From Hofstenia miamia (taxonomy: Eukaryota > Xenacoelomorpha > Acoela), in assembly GCA_004352715.1 (NCBI GenBank), contig SCFE01000112.1, positions 510,530 to 574,529 of the forward strand: 64,000 nt of DNA. Direction: 5' to 3'. A program made the translations under genes and the position numbers. Of the stretch, positions 1 to 11,521 are shown in pieces (the stretch's first letter is position 1; each line of letters starts with the position of its first letter). The notes below the pieces were generated by a model. The model was given only the letters and a program-made list of their open reading frames with translations, was not told where the DNA came from and made no database searches.

Positions 1-1559
1 GTGCACCAATCAGTGTAACTTCTCATATTTATGGTAATGGGCTAAGGGCAAAACCATATTAAACATCATAAAACCAAATAATTTTCATGATGCCTCCTTT
101 CAAACCAGGGTGCATATTGATATTTGAGTTAGACCGTCGACATAATCGTCGTCCAGCATTGCCAAGATATTCCGGATTTGACCTAATACTGCAATTAATA
201 TTTCTGTATATCATTCAGGGTGGTTACTGGTTAACTTGTCCAAAATCAAGTCAAAAATTTGACAGGTGGGCTACCACGCATTCTTAGACAAATCGGGTCG
301 CGGGTCGTTCATAATTGTTAGGGAGGAAGAACACTAACAGAATTAAGGAACAATTTAAGAAGTCAAACCCTTCAATCTTTAAAGTTCTTAAAGACTAATA
401 GATTTTAATTATACTTGTATTTTTTATTGATTTTGTCTTTGTTTTCATTGATGCTTTTATGCTAAAACATTTTTGCAAGTTTTATAATAGTAATCCTTCT
501 TTGATTGTTTTGGGAACGGATCATTGTTAGACAGGCTAGGTCGGGTCACAGGTTAAAAATTGAACATGTTTCATGCTCAATATTAGAGTTCAAAATTTCC
601 TAATCCAGGTGAACTACCATCATCAAAATATCTTCATTACTTGAATCTTGAATCATGATTGAAAGACCTTTATCACCAACTTCCTCAACTATTTACAAGC
701 AAATTTGAGATTTGAAAGAAGAGTTGAATGTATGCAATGTAAGATATAAGATGATTTGACATAGTACAGTATTCTTAATATTTGTTAGATCAAATAACTA
801 AGGGTTATAAACTTACCACACATGGCGATAATCATAGAAATGCAGTTAATATTGTAAATAAAGCTGCTAAACATTGCTGCTATATAGCATTATTAGGCAC
901 TTAGGTTGATATAAAAAGTCAAGTTTTTTGTTGGTTTACAGGAATTTCCTGTCTTTTAGCAATGTAATTAAGGAGTGTGGGTGACAGAAACACCCAAAAC
1001 GACATAGAACGTTTAATCCTTTACTCTCAGTATTTCAAAAAAACTGTCACACTCCTTGTTCAACCTTTTCTCTCAATACGAGGGGAGTGTTCCCACAAGA
1101 CTCTAAGAGGTTAGAATACCCTAAAACTGAAACTTCACTTAGAAACAAACAAATAGAGATTAACAGACAGGTTTCCAGCATTGAGAGTGGTATTGATCGA
1201 CTAAAGGATCTCATATTTTAACTACATTTTTGTCCAAAAGTCCACAAATACAGCCAATGCATTTGTTCTGTAGTAATAATTCCAATTTTCTGCGTTTTCT
1301 TTGAAATTATGTATTTTTCTGGTATTACCAGTAAAATCCAGGCCCTAACAATCATATACAGAAAATTTGTGAATTATACTTAAATAAGTATTATGTGAAA
1401 TCAAAAATATCTAATGTATGTTGCAAAGAAAATTTGGATTAGCAGGCACAAAATTAGATTGGAATTTGATTGGATTCCAATTGGACAGTTTTAGAATTTT
1501 GTATTGAATTGGATTGGATTGGACAGAACAATCTCTCAAATGGACAATCCTGCATACAA
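1..1559. other. AT-rich sequence without a recognisable gene
   Basis: No open frame here has a recognisable motif or splice pattern. A GGATTGGATTGG-like run near 1,440-1,530 is simple low-complexity sequence. I see no RNA gene and no transposon terminus. Confidence 0.6.
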
Positions 1560-2010
1560 ACGAATAAAACTAGTCTGAAAGTGAAATCTAATGTTTATGT
1601 ATTGTGATATAGATTATTGCATAATATATTCGCACTGAGTTTTAACTTGGTCAAATAAAAGAAGAAAAGTCATTAATTAAAAAAACTTTCATAAAAAGTA
1701 CAAATCTAGAGTTAAATTTAAATTTAGGAACGAATAAAACATGTTTCAAAACAAAATCTTCAACATTTATTGATATATAGAGCATTTGTGAAACATTGTT
1801 GCAGTATTTTAAGATTATATCATTTCAAAGGTGTCATTTGCTTAAAACATACAGTAGTCTGTGACAAATATCATAAAAAGTAAATTTCTAGAATGAATTT
1901 CTGTGCAAAAAATTAATAAATCTAGTCCGAAAATAATATCTACAATATTTATTGAGTTATAATGCATTTCATATTGTAGCCTCAAATATATAGATGTTTC
2001 TGCTGCAAAT
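1560..2010. repeat. Degenerate tandem repeat, period about 170-175 bp
   Basis: Three blocks start alike: AACGAATAAAAC near 1,560, the same near 1,730, and AAATTAATAAATCTAG near 1,905. Each continues with a similar AATCTNNAATNTTTATTGA-like segment and a later ATCATAAAAAGTA-type segment. The copies are strongly diverged, so this is an old satellite-like array of about 2.5 units. Confidence 0.4.
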
Positions 2011-2072
2011 ATGTGTAGGAATATATGTATATATTCATATATTTTAATCAAATATCATCCCTTTGTATATAC

Positions 2073-2202
2073 TTGGTGTGTCTGAAAAGTTTTAGGAATT
2101 CAGCTATTCTCTAGGTGCATGTGCATTGTTAAGGCAGTGTCTGTAATAAGCCAATCAGAAATAAGTAAGGAATGACAAACTGTGTAAGTGCACATGCCAT
2201 AT
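2073..2202 (+). mobile_element. Mariner-type transposon, left end (terminal inverted repeat and subterminal region)
   Basis: TTGGTGTGTCTGAAAAGTTT at about 2,073 is the reverse complement of the sequence closing the mariner fragment near 6,474-6,500. It is preceded by a TATA-rich target. The sequence then runs into a 1,000-N gap, so the transposase start is missing. This end and the transposase C-terminus downstream are probably two halves of one roughly 1.3-kb element that the assembly has pulled 4 kb apart. Confidence 0.75.
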
Positions 2203-3202
2203 NNNNNNNNNNNNNNNNNNNNNNNNNNNNNNNNNNNNNNNNNNNNNNNNNNNNNNNNNNNNNNNNNNNNNNNNNNNNNNNNNNNNNNNNNNNNNNNNNN
2301 NNNNNNNNNNNNNNNNNNNNNNNNNNNNNNNNNNNNNNNNNNNNNNNNNNNNNNNNNNNNNNNNNNNNNNNNNNNNNNNNNNNNNNNNNNNNNNNNNNNN
2401 NNNNNNNNNNNNNNNNNNNNNNNNNNNNNNNNNNNNNNNNNNNNNNNNNNNNNNNNNNNNNNNNNNNNNNNNNNNNNNNNNNNNNNNNNNNNNNNNNNNN
2501 NNNNNNNNNNNNNNNNNNNNNNNNNNNNNNNNNNNNNNNNNNNNNNNNNNNNNNNNNNNNNNNNNNNNNNNNNNNNNNNNNNNNNNNNNNNNNNNNNNNN
2601 NNNNNNNNNNNNNNNNNNNNNNNNNNNNNNNNNNNNNNNNNNNNNNNNNNNNNNNNNNNNNNNNNNNNNNNNNNNNNNNNNNNNNNNNNNNNNNNNNNNN
2701 NNNNNNNNNNNNNNNNNNNNNNNNNNNNNNNNNNNNNNNNNNNNNNNNNNNNNNNNNNNNNNNNNNNNNNNNNNNNNNNNNNNNNNNNNNNNNNNNNNNN
2801 NNNNNNNNNNNNNNNNNNNNNNNNNNNNNNNNNNNNNNNNNNNNNNNNNNNNNNNNNNNNNNNNNNNNNNNNNNNNNNNNNNNNNNNNNNNNNNNNNNNN
2901 NNNNNNNNNNNNNNNNNNNNNNNNNNNNNNNNNNNNNNNNNNNNNNNNNNNNNNNNNNNNNNNNNNNNNNNNNNNNNNNNNNNNNNNNNNNNNNNNNNNN
3001 NNNNNNNNNNNNNNNNNNNNNNNNNNNNNNNNNNNNNNNNNNNNNNNNNNNNNNNNNNNNNNNNNNNNNNNNNNNNNNNNNNNNNNNNNNNNNNNNNNNN
3101 NNNNNNNNNNNNNNNNNNNNNNNNNNNNNNNNNNNNNNNNNNNNNNNNNNNNNNNNNNNNNNNNNNNNNNNNNNNNNNNNNNNNNNNNNNNNNNNNNNNN
3201 NN
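2203..3202. other. Assembly gap (1,000 N)
   Basis: Exactly 1,000 N, the conventional size for a gap of unknown length. Any frame read across it is meaningless. Confidence 0.99.
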
Positions 3203-3546
3203 TGGCGAACTTGTTATGATCTCAGTGACTTGGCGTCGGGCAAGTGCGCCCAGAGATTTCAGTACTCTTCAATCGATGAAGTATCTAAACAATACTACTT
3301 ACTAATTGTTATTGGAACATCTGTTCATGCAGTGTGGAATATACAATTAAAGGACAGAAGAGGAAACTTAGATAATACTTACCCCGTTATAGCTGGCGAT
3401 GATCCCTGGATTGATTCTCTAAATAGATTATCCAGCTATGAAGTGTTAGTTTCACCTGGGCAGCGATATTACAATATAGATTTAATCACTTGTCGAGATT
3501 GTATTATTGATTTTCCATGCGTTTTAAAACCGGCTTTCTTTGAAGT
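3203..3546 (+). CDS. Partial exon of an unidentified host gene
   Basis: One frame is open from the gap edge for about 114 codons and stops exactly at a consensus donor: the codons for a Phe-Glu pair followed by GTAAGT. Codon use and composition are richer than the flanks. The peptide has spaced cysteines, and ends with a segment containing TCRDC and then FPCVLKPAFFE, suggesting an extracellular or lumenal domain. I do not recognise the family. The 5' part of the exon is lost in the N gap. No continuing exon was found downstream, because LINE debris begins within 150 bp. The exon sits between two halves of a mariner element, so its position in the genome is doubtful. Confidence 0.5.
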
Positions 3547-3689
3547 AAGTTTCATATAATCATATGTATCAATGTTGTATTTATTATTTAGTAGTTTATT
3601 AAAAAATATTAAGTCCAAAAGTTGAAATTTGGTGAGAATTGATAAAATCCTAAATTTGCGTTAATTCATTATAATTTCCATTTTTCTTA

Positions 3690-5830
3690 TTTGAAGCCCA
3701 GTGAATTCAACGTCTTTAAAATTTTTCCAGGTTAATAAATCCAGTTCTTGATGGATACCAAATTTGTGAACCGTATATTAAATGGGATAATATGTAAGTT
3801 TTATCTAATTGAGTCTTTAAACTGTTAAGTGACAAAAATGGAACATTTCTTCTTAGAAATAAGAATAATTTGATACCTTTAGATATAGTATATTCATAGT
3901 GATATTCCCATTTCAAGTTTTCATTAATTTGTATACGAAGATCTTTGATGGTATTGGCTTGTGGTATTAAAACTTCATTACTATAATAATCATCGAAATT
4001 GTTTTGTGATTTTCTGAAGCAAATCTTATTAAATTTCATTTTATTTCTTTTACACTAGTTATGTAGGCGATCTGTTTGACTTTGAATATTATAACATTGA
4101 TTATCATAAAACAGAAGCTTCAAATCATTCGCAAAAATCCAGCTTGTATTTTCAATGGAATCTTTAATATCATTGATAAAAATTATAAATAATAAGGAAT
4201 CCAATATACTCCCCTGTCGTATACCACTGGTAACTTCTTGTTTAGAAGATAAAATTCCATTTATATTGACACATTGTACTCTATCTTCTAAATATTAATT
4301 GAAAAATCTCAGAAACTAAGCATCATATAAAAATAATAACAACTTTTCAAGTATTTTATCATGTGGTACGGTATCGAATGCTTTGGAAATGTCGAAGTAT
4401 ATCGCATAACAAGATATATTCTCATTAAAGTTATTGTAAATCAAGTCAAGATATCCTAAGAGATTTGTAACTGTTGAAGAACCTTTTTTAAAGACATGTT
4501 GGAACTTACTTAATTTAGGTTCTACATAATTGTATATGAAATTAAACAACAATCTTTCAAAAATTAATGATATTCTGCGAAAAATAGTAATTAGTCGATA
4601 GTTATTAATTTTAGTTCTATTTCCGCATTTATGCATTGGCGTAATGGATTAAAGATGTATGTAAAGATGAGGTATAATACATGATACAGTGTTTTTCCTG
4701 AATATTGAAGGCAAGGCCAATCCGAATTTGGTAAGTTAAAGTCCCCAACAAAATATTTTCTGAATTCATGTAGCCATGTTTCTTGACATATGAATCTTGT
4801 ATACTAATATATGAGGCTATGGCTTCCTTTAATTCAATTGCAAAAATTTTATATTTAATGCTAATTGGTGGTAAATATACACATAGAAGTAAATAACATC
4901 CATATTTATTAAAAATTAGCATTCCGCATAGGAAATCAAATGACTCTTTCTTTAAAGTTATTGGCAAAACATTGTTAACTGCTATTAATAGTCCACCACT
5001 ACTACCTTTAAGACGATCTTGTCTTGAAATAATTTCGTATTCTGACCATGCAAAAATTTCAGCATTCCTAGCATCGATTTAAAGCCACGTTTCAGTTAGA
5101 CAACAAATACGGGTCTTAAATGTTTTAGAAAATCTGTGAAAATCAATCTTTTCAATAATGATTCTATTCCTTCAACATTAGCTAACATAATAGAAAGTGA
5201 AGAAATAAACGTATTACTCTGAGAAGTTTTTGAATTTACTAGTGATTTTTTTGCTTATTTGTGAATACAATTAAATAGAGGTCATTGTTTCATTGAGAAT
5301 CTCTCCTTGGTATGTCAATTTTAGATCTTAAATTCTGAAATTTCTCTTAAGCAATCTTAATTGACATAATTCAAAGCACAATTTTAACAATTTCTTCTCA
5401 ATGAGACGATCTTCAATTGATAAATCATGTTTTATATAATAATTAGTAATTCGAACGTCCGAAGTATTTGAAAATTCAATTATTAAAGGGCCTAGCCTAT
5501 TGTGTTTTGGATTATATTTACCCCGTCGATAAATAGCATTGAAATTACCATTTTTATCTGTAATATCAGAAATAACTTTAGATCCAGTATTAAAATCTCT
5601 CTGCATTCAATCTAATGAGGTTGTACTTTTTTGTTCAGAAATCCCACATAAAATAAAGTATTGGTTGATGTATTTGATGAAATTCTTGAATTTATTGGCT
5701 GAGCTTTCAACGAAGCTTGAAAATTACTTAACATGTTTGTGTAATTATCAACTTTTGCTTCGATGTCAGAAATTTTTGAATTAATATTTTCAAGATTAAC
5801 ACAGCTGGATTTCATTGAAATTATAGTTTT
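3690..5830 (-). pseudogene. Degenerate non-LTR retrotransposon (LINE with ORF1, apurinic-type endonuclease and reverse transcriptase)
   Basis: Read on the minus strand, fragments follow the order of a two-ORF LINE. From 5,815 to 5,328 lie ORF1-like pieces: a coiled-coil-like stretch, then a basic GKYNPKHNRLGPLIIEF segment that recalls the RNA-binding region of LINE ORF1 proteins. From 4,967 to 4,629 is an endonuclease-like piece with LLLCVYLPP and ENILLGTL, where a GDFN motif is expected. From 4,636 to 3,716 are reverse-transcriptase pieces: the finger region (ISKAFDTVPHD), a SGIRQGSILDSLLF block, and FANDLKLLF, a damaged FADD active site. Several frameshifts and stops separate these pieces. 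The copy is dead. I cannot separate the Jockey, CR1 and related clades by eye. Confidence 0.8.
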
Positions 5831-6064
5831 GAAAGCAGACTGACACTCTCTAGAGTAAGTTTCATAATTTGCGATTCATTCAATAAAAATATATGCTCAC
5901 TCGAATTTAAATGCATTCCTTACGGTATAACCATAATTAGTGTTTAAATTATACAGATAAAAATTAATAATTTTTTGCAGAAAAATCCATTTTCCTGCCT
6001 TTCGATACACATAATATAAAAATATACCTTTCGATTTCCCACGATATATATATATATATATATN

Positions 6065-6500
6065 CTCGGCGAAAGGTGGCGTAAGCTGCGATCAACGCCT
6101 ACAAAACTTCGAGAGTTGTGGTGGCAACACGATAACGCAAGACCTCACTTAGCAGCTGCAGCAATGGAATTTCTTCATCGCCGAGGTGTGACGATCGTTA
6201 GGCAGTCAGCCTACAGTCCAGACTTAAATCTCTGTGACCGCTACATATTCTGAGAATTGAAGAGGCACGTCAGAAAGATTACTTTTCGATCCTCCGATGA
6301 AATCGTAAATGAAACGCTGCAGTGGTTTAGACAGATAGAAGAAAACTGTTTCTCACGTGAGATACAACATTTAGTTGAACATTGCAAAAGGGTGATAAAT
6401 GCAGGTGGTGATTACATTGTGTAAATATAATGTCTTTTTTTGGAATCTCGTTTCAATTTTAAATTGAGGTATAAATTCTTAAAACTTTTCAGACACACCA
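6065..6500 (+). pseudogene. Mariner transposase C-terminal fragment (DD34D) with right terminal repeat
   Basis: The frame from 6,065 to about 6,424 contains HDNARPH and, 34 residues after its Asp, the third catalytic Asp in SPDLNLCDRY. That spacing is the mariner signature. A TGA interrupts the frame shortly after this motif (CDRYIF then stop). The last residues are GGDYIV followed by TAA. The element ends at 6,474-6,500 with AAAACTTTTCAGACACACCA, the inverted partner of the repeat at 2,073. The fragment begins immediately after a single N (6,064), with an AT microsatellite just before it. The N-terminal helix-turn-helix and the first two catalytic Asp blocks are absent, presumably lost in the 2.2-3.2 kb gap. 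Confidence 0.85.
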
Positions 6501-6562
6501 TATATTAAATATAGATTTTAATGTTTTTTCAAATAATTTGAAAAAACTCAGAGTTCCATAGT

Positions 6563-6634
6563 GCCATTATTGGTAATTTAATAACTATTTACATGATACC
6601 ATTATTGGTAATTTAATAACTATTTACATGACGC
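6563..6634. repeat. Direct repeat of about 36 bp, two copies
   Basis: The unit beginning CCATTATTGGTAATTTAATA and ending near TTTACATGA occurs twice in succession, followed by a partial third start (GCCATTATTTT). It lies between the mariner right end and the LINE. Confidence 0.7.
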
Positions 6635-6721
6635 CATTATTTTCAAAAAGCAGTCATAGGTGCTGTTGTCCATGTGAAGCCCAAATCCATAGCACCAATA
6701 TTTTGTGCTAGCAATACATAG

Positions 6722-7636
6722 GCGCCATTATAATAATAATAACATGGGAGGCATATTCCAGGGAGACAGCTTAGCACCACTACTGTTTGTAGTTAGCTTA
6801 ATCCCTATCACAGAAAAGTTAAAGGAGACAGGCATAGGGTATAAGATGTAGAAGAATGGTAGAGCAGTGAGTTACCTGTGGTACATGGCGACCTGAAGAT
6901 GTATGCTAGTTCAAGAAAGATGTTGCAGAAGCAAGTGGAAACATTGGAGAAGGCAAGCAGAGATTCTGGTTTAGAATTTGGATTAGGAAAGTGTGTGGCA
7001 GTGACAATGACTAGAGGTAAGTGTATGGATGGTGATGGTTTAAGGATGAGCAGTGGGGATAAGATTGAGAAAGACAACGAGGGGTACAAGGACTTAGGAG
7101 TAATAGAGAGGGACAGAACAGATCATGAGGAAATGAAATGAGGTAAGAAAGGAATACAAGAGGAGACTAAAGAAGGTACTACAGAAGTCAGCATTGAAAT
7201 GGCAGTGTTGAGATATTCAGCAGGAATAGTTAGGTAGAACAAGAATGAACTTAAGGAGCTAGACAGGGAGACCGCAAAGATACTTGCAGCAGAGAGCATT
7301 TAACTTAAATGGAGATGTTGATAGGTTGTACATTGCAAGACATAAAGGAGGGAAAGGACTGCTAAGTTTGGAGGAAATTGTAGAAGCAGAAGCACTAGGG
7401 CTAAATGAATATGTAGAAGCACAACCTAGAGGGTCACTACTGGATGTCACTAAGTAGTTAAGGAAGATAAAAACTGAGAGTGAAGGAAAGACAGCATACC
7501 AAAGTAGGATGGAATTAGAGATATAGGCAGAATGTGATGCATGGAGAATACTTGAGGAACACAGAAAAGGGTAACAGAGAAGAAAGCAAAAAGTGGTTAA
7601 AAAAACCAGGACTGAAAAGAGAAACAGAAGCACTGA
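6722..7636 (+). pseudogene. R2/NeSL-type LINE, reverse transcriptase part (5' piece of a split element)
   Basis: The plus-strand frames read GGIFQGDSLAPLLFVVSLIP, the classic pre-active-site block. A WYM box follows; there a one-base deletion near 6,885 turns YMDD into a frameshift. Then come LKMYASS and a long thumb region with LEFGLGKC, GYKDLGV, VLRYSAGIV and LKELDRETAKI. Further pieces carry DRLYIARHKGGKGLLSLEE and end in KRETEAL at 7,636. I recognise this order from endonuclease-type LINEs found in cnidarian and other animal genomes. Stops and frameshifts make it a pseudogene. The protein frame breaks exactly where the 7,637-10,800 insertion starts. It resumes at 10,801 with the next expected residues. 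Confidence 0.85.
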
Positions 7637-10600
7637 CAAGTTGGAGGGGTGGCATCAGTGTATTGTGTGAATTGGTGATCAAGAGGTCTATGTAATTTAA
7701 AAGCCATGCTTAATACACTCACTTCACTCACCTTTTGAGCCTTTTTCCCATTAAGAAAATTTTGATTTGGACATTCTTTTGGTGCATCCTTTGAACTTGG
7801 TATCAAGCAAATTGTGATTTAATAAAAGAAATGCCAAAAGGCTTGCTACGCATTCAGACTATCAACATTTATCAGCTAATAAAAAAGTAGATAGAGTGCT
7901 CACACTATTGATTTTTATCACTTATTTCTTGACAGATGATGAAAGTCAATAGTGGTAACACACCTTTAGTTGTATTATGAAAAAAGTCTCATAAAGTATT
8001 GAATGTGAGATAAATTTTACAATTGCTCACTTTAGTAGTTTGAAAAAACAATTTTTAATTTCTTTTCTAAATATTAGTGATGTTATCTTTCCATACCAAG
8101 TAATCTTATGAACTTTATAAAAAAGAGATTAAGAAATATTATATATTTTTACATAGATTTTGATAATTTACTTCAAAATAAAAATGAAGCCCAATATAAT
8201 AACATAGCTGCACATTCAACTTTTGAGTTGAATGCACTTGCATAATATTTGAATATGGAAAAAAATGAAAAACACTAATATTGTATTTAAAGCAAAAAGG
8301 CAATAACTTGTAAACACAAAGAAACAAACAAAATTTTATATTGACTAACCTGTGCAAATAATTGCAAAAATTGTTAATAATGAAAACTATTATCATAAAG
8401 TTTAGCAATGAATGTTTTTACATTTAAAAAATGTCCTAGAAATTGAAAACCATAATATCTTTATAATATAATATGCTTCCTCATTAAGAAGAAGGAACCT
8501 TTTTTCACTGTCAGGTCCATCTGCTCTCAACTCCATCATTTCCTCCATCCATACATTGACAATGGAAATAAATGAAAATATAACAATCCCTCTTAGCACA
8601 TTTATAAATAATTTTAGACCCCTACAATCCAAAAATGAGTTCATTTTTTCAATTAAAACAATATTGAAATAGTGATTTATAAATCTATCTAATGAAATTA
8701 CCATTTTTTCAAATTTCAACCAATATTCATATTATTTCATTAAATTGTGAACAAAGCATTGATCAAACAAAAAACCTAACAGTGTGAATAGATTCAGAAG
8801 AATTGAAAAAAGATATAAATGGCAGGTTTAGAATGAAAATCAACTTATGAAGCCCTTATAAAAAATGAATTTCTTTAAACAAACTGACATAGACTGTCAC
8901 ATTAAGTAAAAATTAAAATGCACAGATTTAAGTGGAGTTTAGCAACTAAGAAAAACATTTCCACCTAAATTCAAACATGAAGAATCCAAATATGAATTCA
9001 TTTTTTCTGTTAAAAAATTTTCACAGTGTGATCTCTAGATCAACTAAAAAAATAAGATTTGAACATATTTAAGTAAATTTAGACATGCACATTCTGAATA
9101 TGAAATCATTTTTTCAGTTGAAAAAGTCTCTAAAGAGCAGTTTTAATGTCAATATTGCAAATTTAGGGATTTTTCGCCAAATCTGAGAAAAATTGAATAT
9201 AATTCTTCAATTTAAATTCAAATGACAGCTCAAATTGAAAATCAATACTATAAATTGACTCAGAAGCATGAAATTTAGGTATAATGAGCAATTTTAAACA
9301 AAAATTTGCTTATGGAATTGATTCCCAAACATAAGTTCTGTTAAATCTAGGGCACATTGAAATTGACATAAGGCATTCCAGAAAATTTCACAATGCCACC
9401 TCTAGATCTACTTAAAAGATAGGAGATTGATATTTTCACGTATTTTTAGACCTCTAAAATCTGAATATTAAATTGGTTTCTCATTTTAAGCCTTAGTTAA
9501 AGAGCAGTTTTAAAAGAAATCTGGCAAATTTGAGTTTTTATATTTATTTCATTGAATGACAGTGAAAGGGCTTCTAAATCTAAAAATTCAATGGCAGAAC
9601 CGCATTTGCTAGTTTTTATCAATGTAAAAACATCAATCTTTACTCAGAAGTAGTAGTCAATGATCTGAAAAATTTATATTATCAAAAACCCAGAAATCCC
9701 AGTATATTCAATAACCACAGGAAAATCTCAAAGAAATTGCCAGAATGGATCATAGATATCAATAAAATGGAATAAAATGTAAATGAATTTTCAAGGTTTA
9801 CCTATAATTTTCATTTTTCTCATCCACAATATACATTTAATCAAACACTGATTTTTTGCAAGTTTATGGGGTGTCTTATTATGTGAAATATTACTAAACA
9901 AAATGTTAAAGACTAATGAAATTATTTTTGAAATTCTTTTTGAGTGTTATTTCTTGTATTACTGCAAATATCTTAAAGTAAAAATTTCCAATTTTTGAAT
10001 TTTTTATTTGAGAAAATTTTTTTTTCATTAAAATTCTTTAAAATTTTCCGTATTGGGACAGAATAAAAAAATTAGAATCACCTTTCACAACTGCGCATTT
10101 TTGTGTAATAATCTTATTCATAGCTTCATTATATCAAATTTATTTTTCTGAAAGATTTCTCCAGCTCTGTCCAGGCTAGCTCAGTCAATATCAACCTTAA
10201 AGTTAAACATAAAGAAAAACAAATTTTTTCAGTGAAATTGCTACTTAAAAATTCAAATGGAGCTCTGATATCCTTAAAATTTTTGTTGCTATAGCCTGCT
10301 AAAATTAAGGCATAAAGGCCAACAAAGGTTGTCAAAATGAATTTTAAAAAAAATTATGGCTGTGTGAAGTTTTTGGTTTGAAATTTCAAACAATTCTAAT
10401 CACAATTCAGATCACTAATGTGAGAAAACAAAAAAAATTTTCAAAAAAAGTTTTTTTTCAAATAAATGGCATAAAAATTTAAAAATTTAAGCTTATTAAA
10501 AATGTATATAAACTTCTAATGTTGGGAATTGAAAAAAAATTTTAATTTTCAAATTCCATTGCCAATTTTTTACATGAGCTCTCTCCAAATATCATAAATG

Positions 10601-10800
10601 ACAGCAAAAAAAATTTTTCCAGCTAGAGGGCACAATTTTGACATGTTCAGTCTTGTAAAATTCTCAAGATCTTCAATTTGCAGAGCTCTATAAGCTTGCA
10701 AAATTTCATGTTGTTAGCTGCAATATTGACAGAGCAATGGGCAAAAATGTGCTTTTCAAGAAATTTAGAGGGACTATAGAAAGCAACTAATGTTGCTTAA
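7637..10800. mobile_element. 3.16-kb AT-rich insertion inside the LINE, uncharacterised repeat family
   Basis: Removing this segment joins GCACTGA to TAATGGCAGC and restores the LINE reading frame without loss, so its borders are precise to within a base or two. There is no obvious target-site duplication. The right end, GAAAGCAACTAATGTTGCTTAA, contains the stem AGCAAC/GTTGCT. The same end closes an independent copy at 24,970. The interior has degenerate internal repeats near 8,620, 8,975, 9,090 and 9,453, each with a TTCATTTTTTC-like core. Another copy of the 8,917-9,040 part lies at 11,735-11,870. No open frame longer than about 105 codons was found and none resembles a known protein. It behaves as a non-autonomous mobile element or inserted satellite-like repeat. 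Confidence 0.7.
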
Positions 10801-11521
10801 TAATGGCAGCACAGGAGCAAGCAATAAAACCAAACTGGGCAAAGAAGCATATAGATAAAAGAATGGAAGTAAATTATAAGTGTAGGCTATGTAAGAAAGA
10901 GTGTGAGACAGTTAATCATCTGATAGCAGGGTGTAAAAAATTGGAACAGAATGAGTATAATTGCAGGCATGACAAGGTGGGATGAATGGTACATTGGAGA
11001 TTGAGCAGGCAGCATGGGTTTGAAGCAAGAGACAATTGGTATGAGCACAACAACAGAGCATCATAGAAAATGAGAAGGCTAAGATACTGTGAGACTTCAA
11101 TATCTGGATGAGCAATTTAATATAAGCATAGAGACCAGACATAGAAGTGTTAGACAAAGAGAAAAGATTGTGAACAGTGATAGACATAGCAGTACCTAAG
11201 GACAGTAATGTAGAAAGCAAAGAGAAAGAGAAGATAGACAAGTACAGGGAGTTGGCAGATGAAATAGAAAAGCTGTGGAAGTTAAAGAAAGTTGAAGTAG
11301 TCCTGGTAGTTGTAGGAGAACTAGGAGCAGTGAGTAAGAAGCATAAGAGATGCTTGGAGGAGTTGGGAGTACCAAAGTGGGGAGGAGCAGTAGCACAGAA
11401 GGCAGCATTGTTAGGAGCACTTAGAGTCCTGAGAAAGCTCTCAGACTCCCTGGGAACAGGTCAGTTCCCCAAGCTGATAGGGATACCAGCATGAAGCTGT
11501 GAGAACAAATGAAATAATAAT
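10801..11521 (+). pseudogene. R2/NeSL-type LINE, zinc knuckle and restriction-like endonuclease (3' piece)
   Basis: The frame resumes with AAQEQAIKPNWAKKHIDK. A CCHC knuckle follows: CRLC, then an HLIAGC segment and EQNEY. A broken middle contains VHWRL, DNWYEH and RPDIEVLD, then IDIAVP. RPDI..D and IDIAV are the catalytic core of the restriction-like endonuclease in this LINE class. The last frame runs through EKIDKYRELADEIEKLW and VVVGELGAVSK, and ends at 11,494. A short AATAATAATAA tail follows near 11,510, typical of these elements. At least four stops lie between 10,985 and 11,177. With the 6,722-7,636 piece this is one old copy split by a later insertion. Confidence 0.85.

Noticed and set aside
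2172-3305. Long open frames of 343-377 codons
   Set aside because: They consist almost entirely of Ns from the assembly gap and have no coding meaning.
7637-10800. Calling the LINE insertion a Helitron
   Set aside because: Insertion between A and T and a terminal hairpin fit, but the 5' TC and 3' CTRR signals are missing and no Rep/helicase sequence is present.
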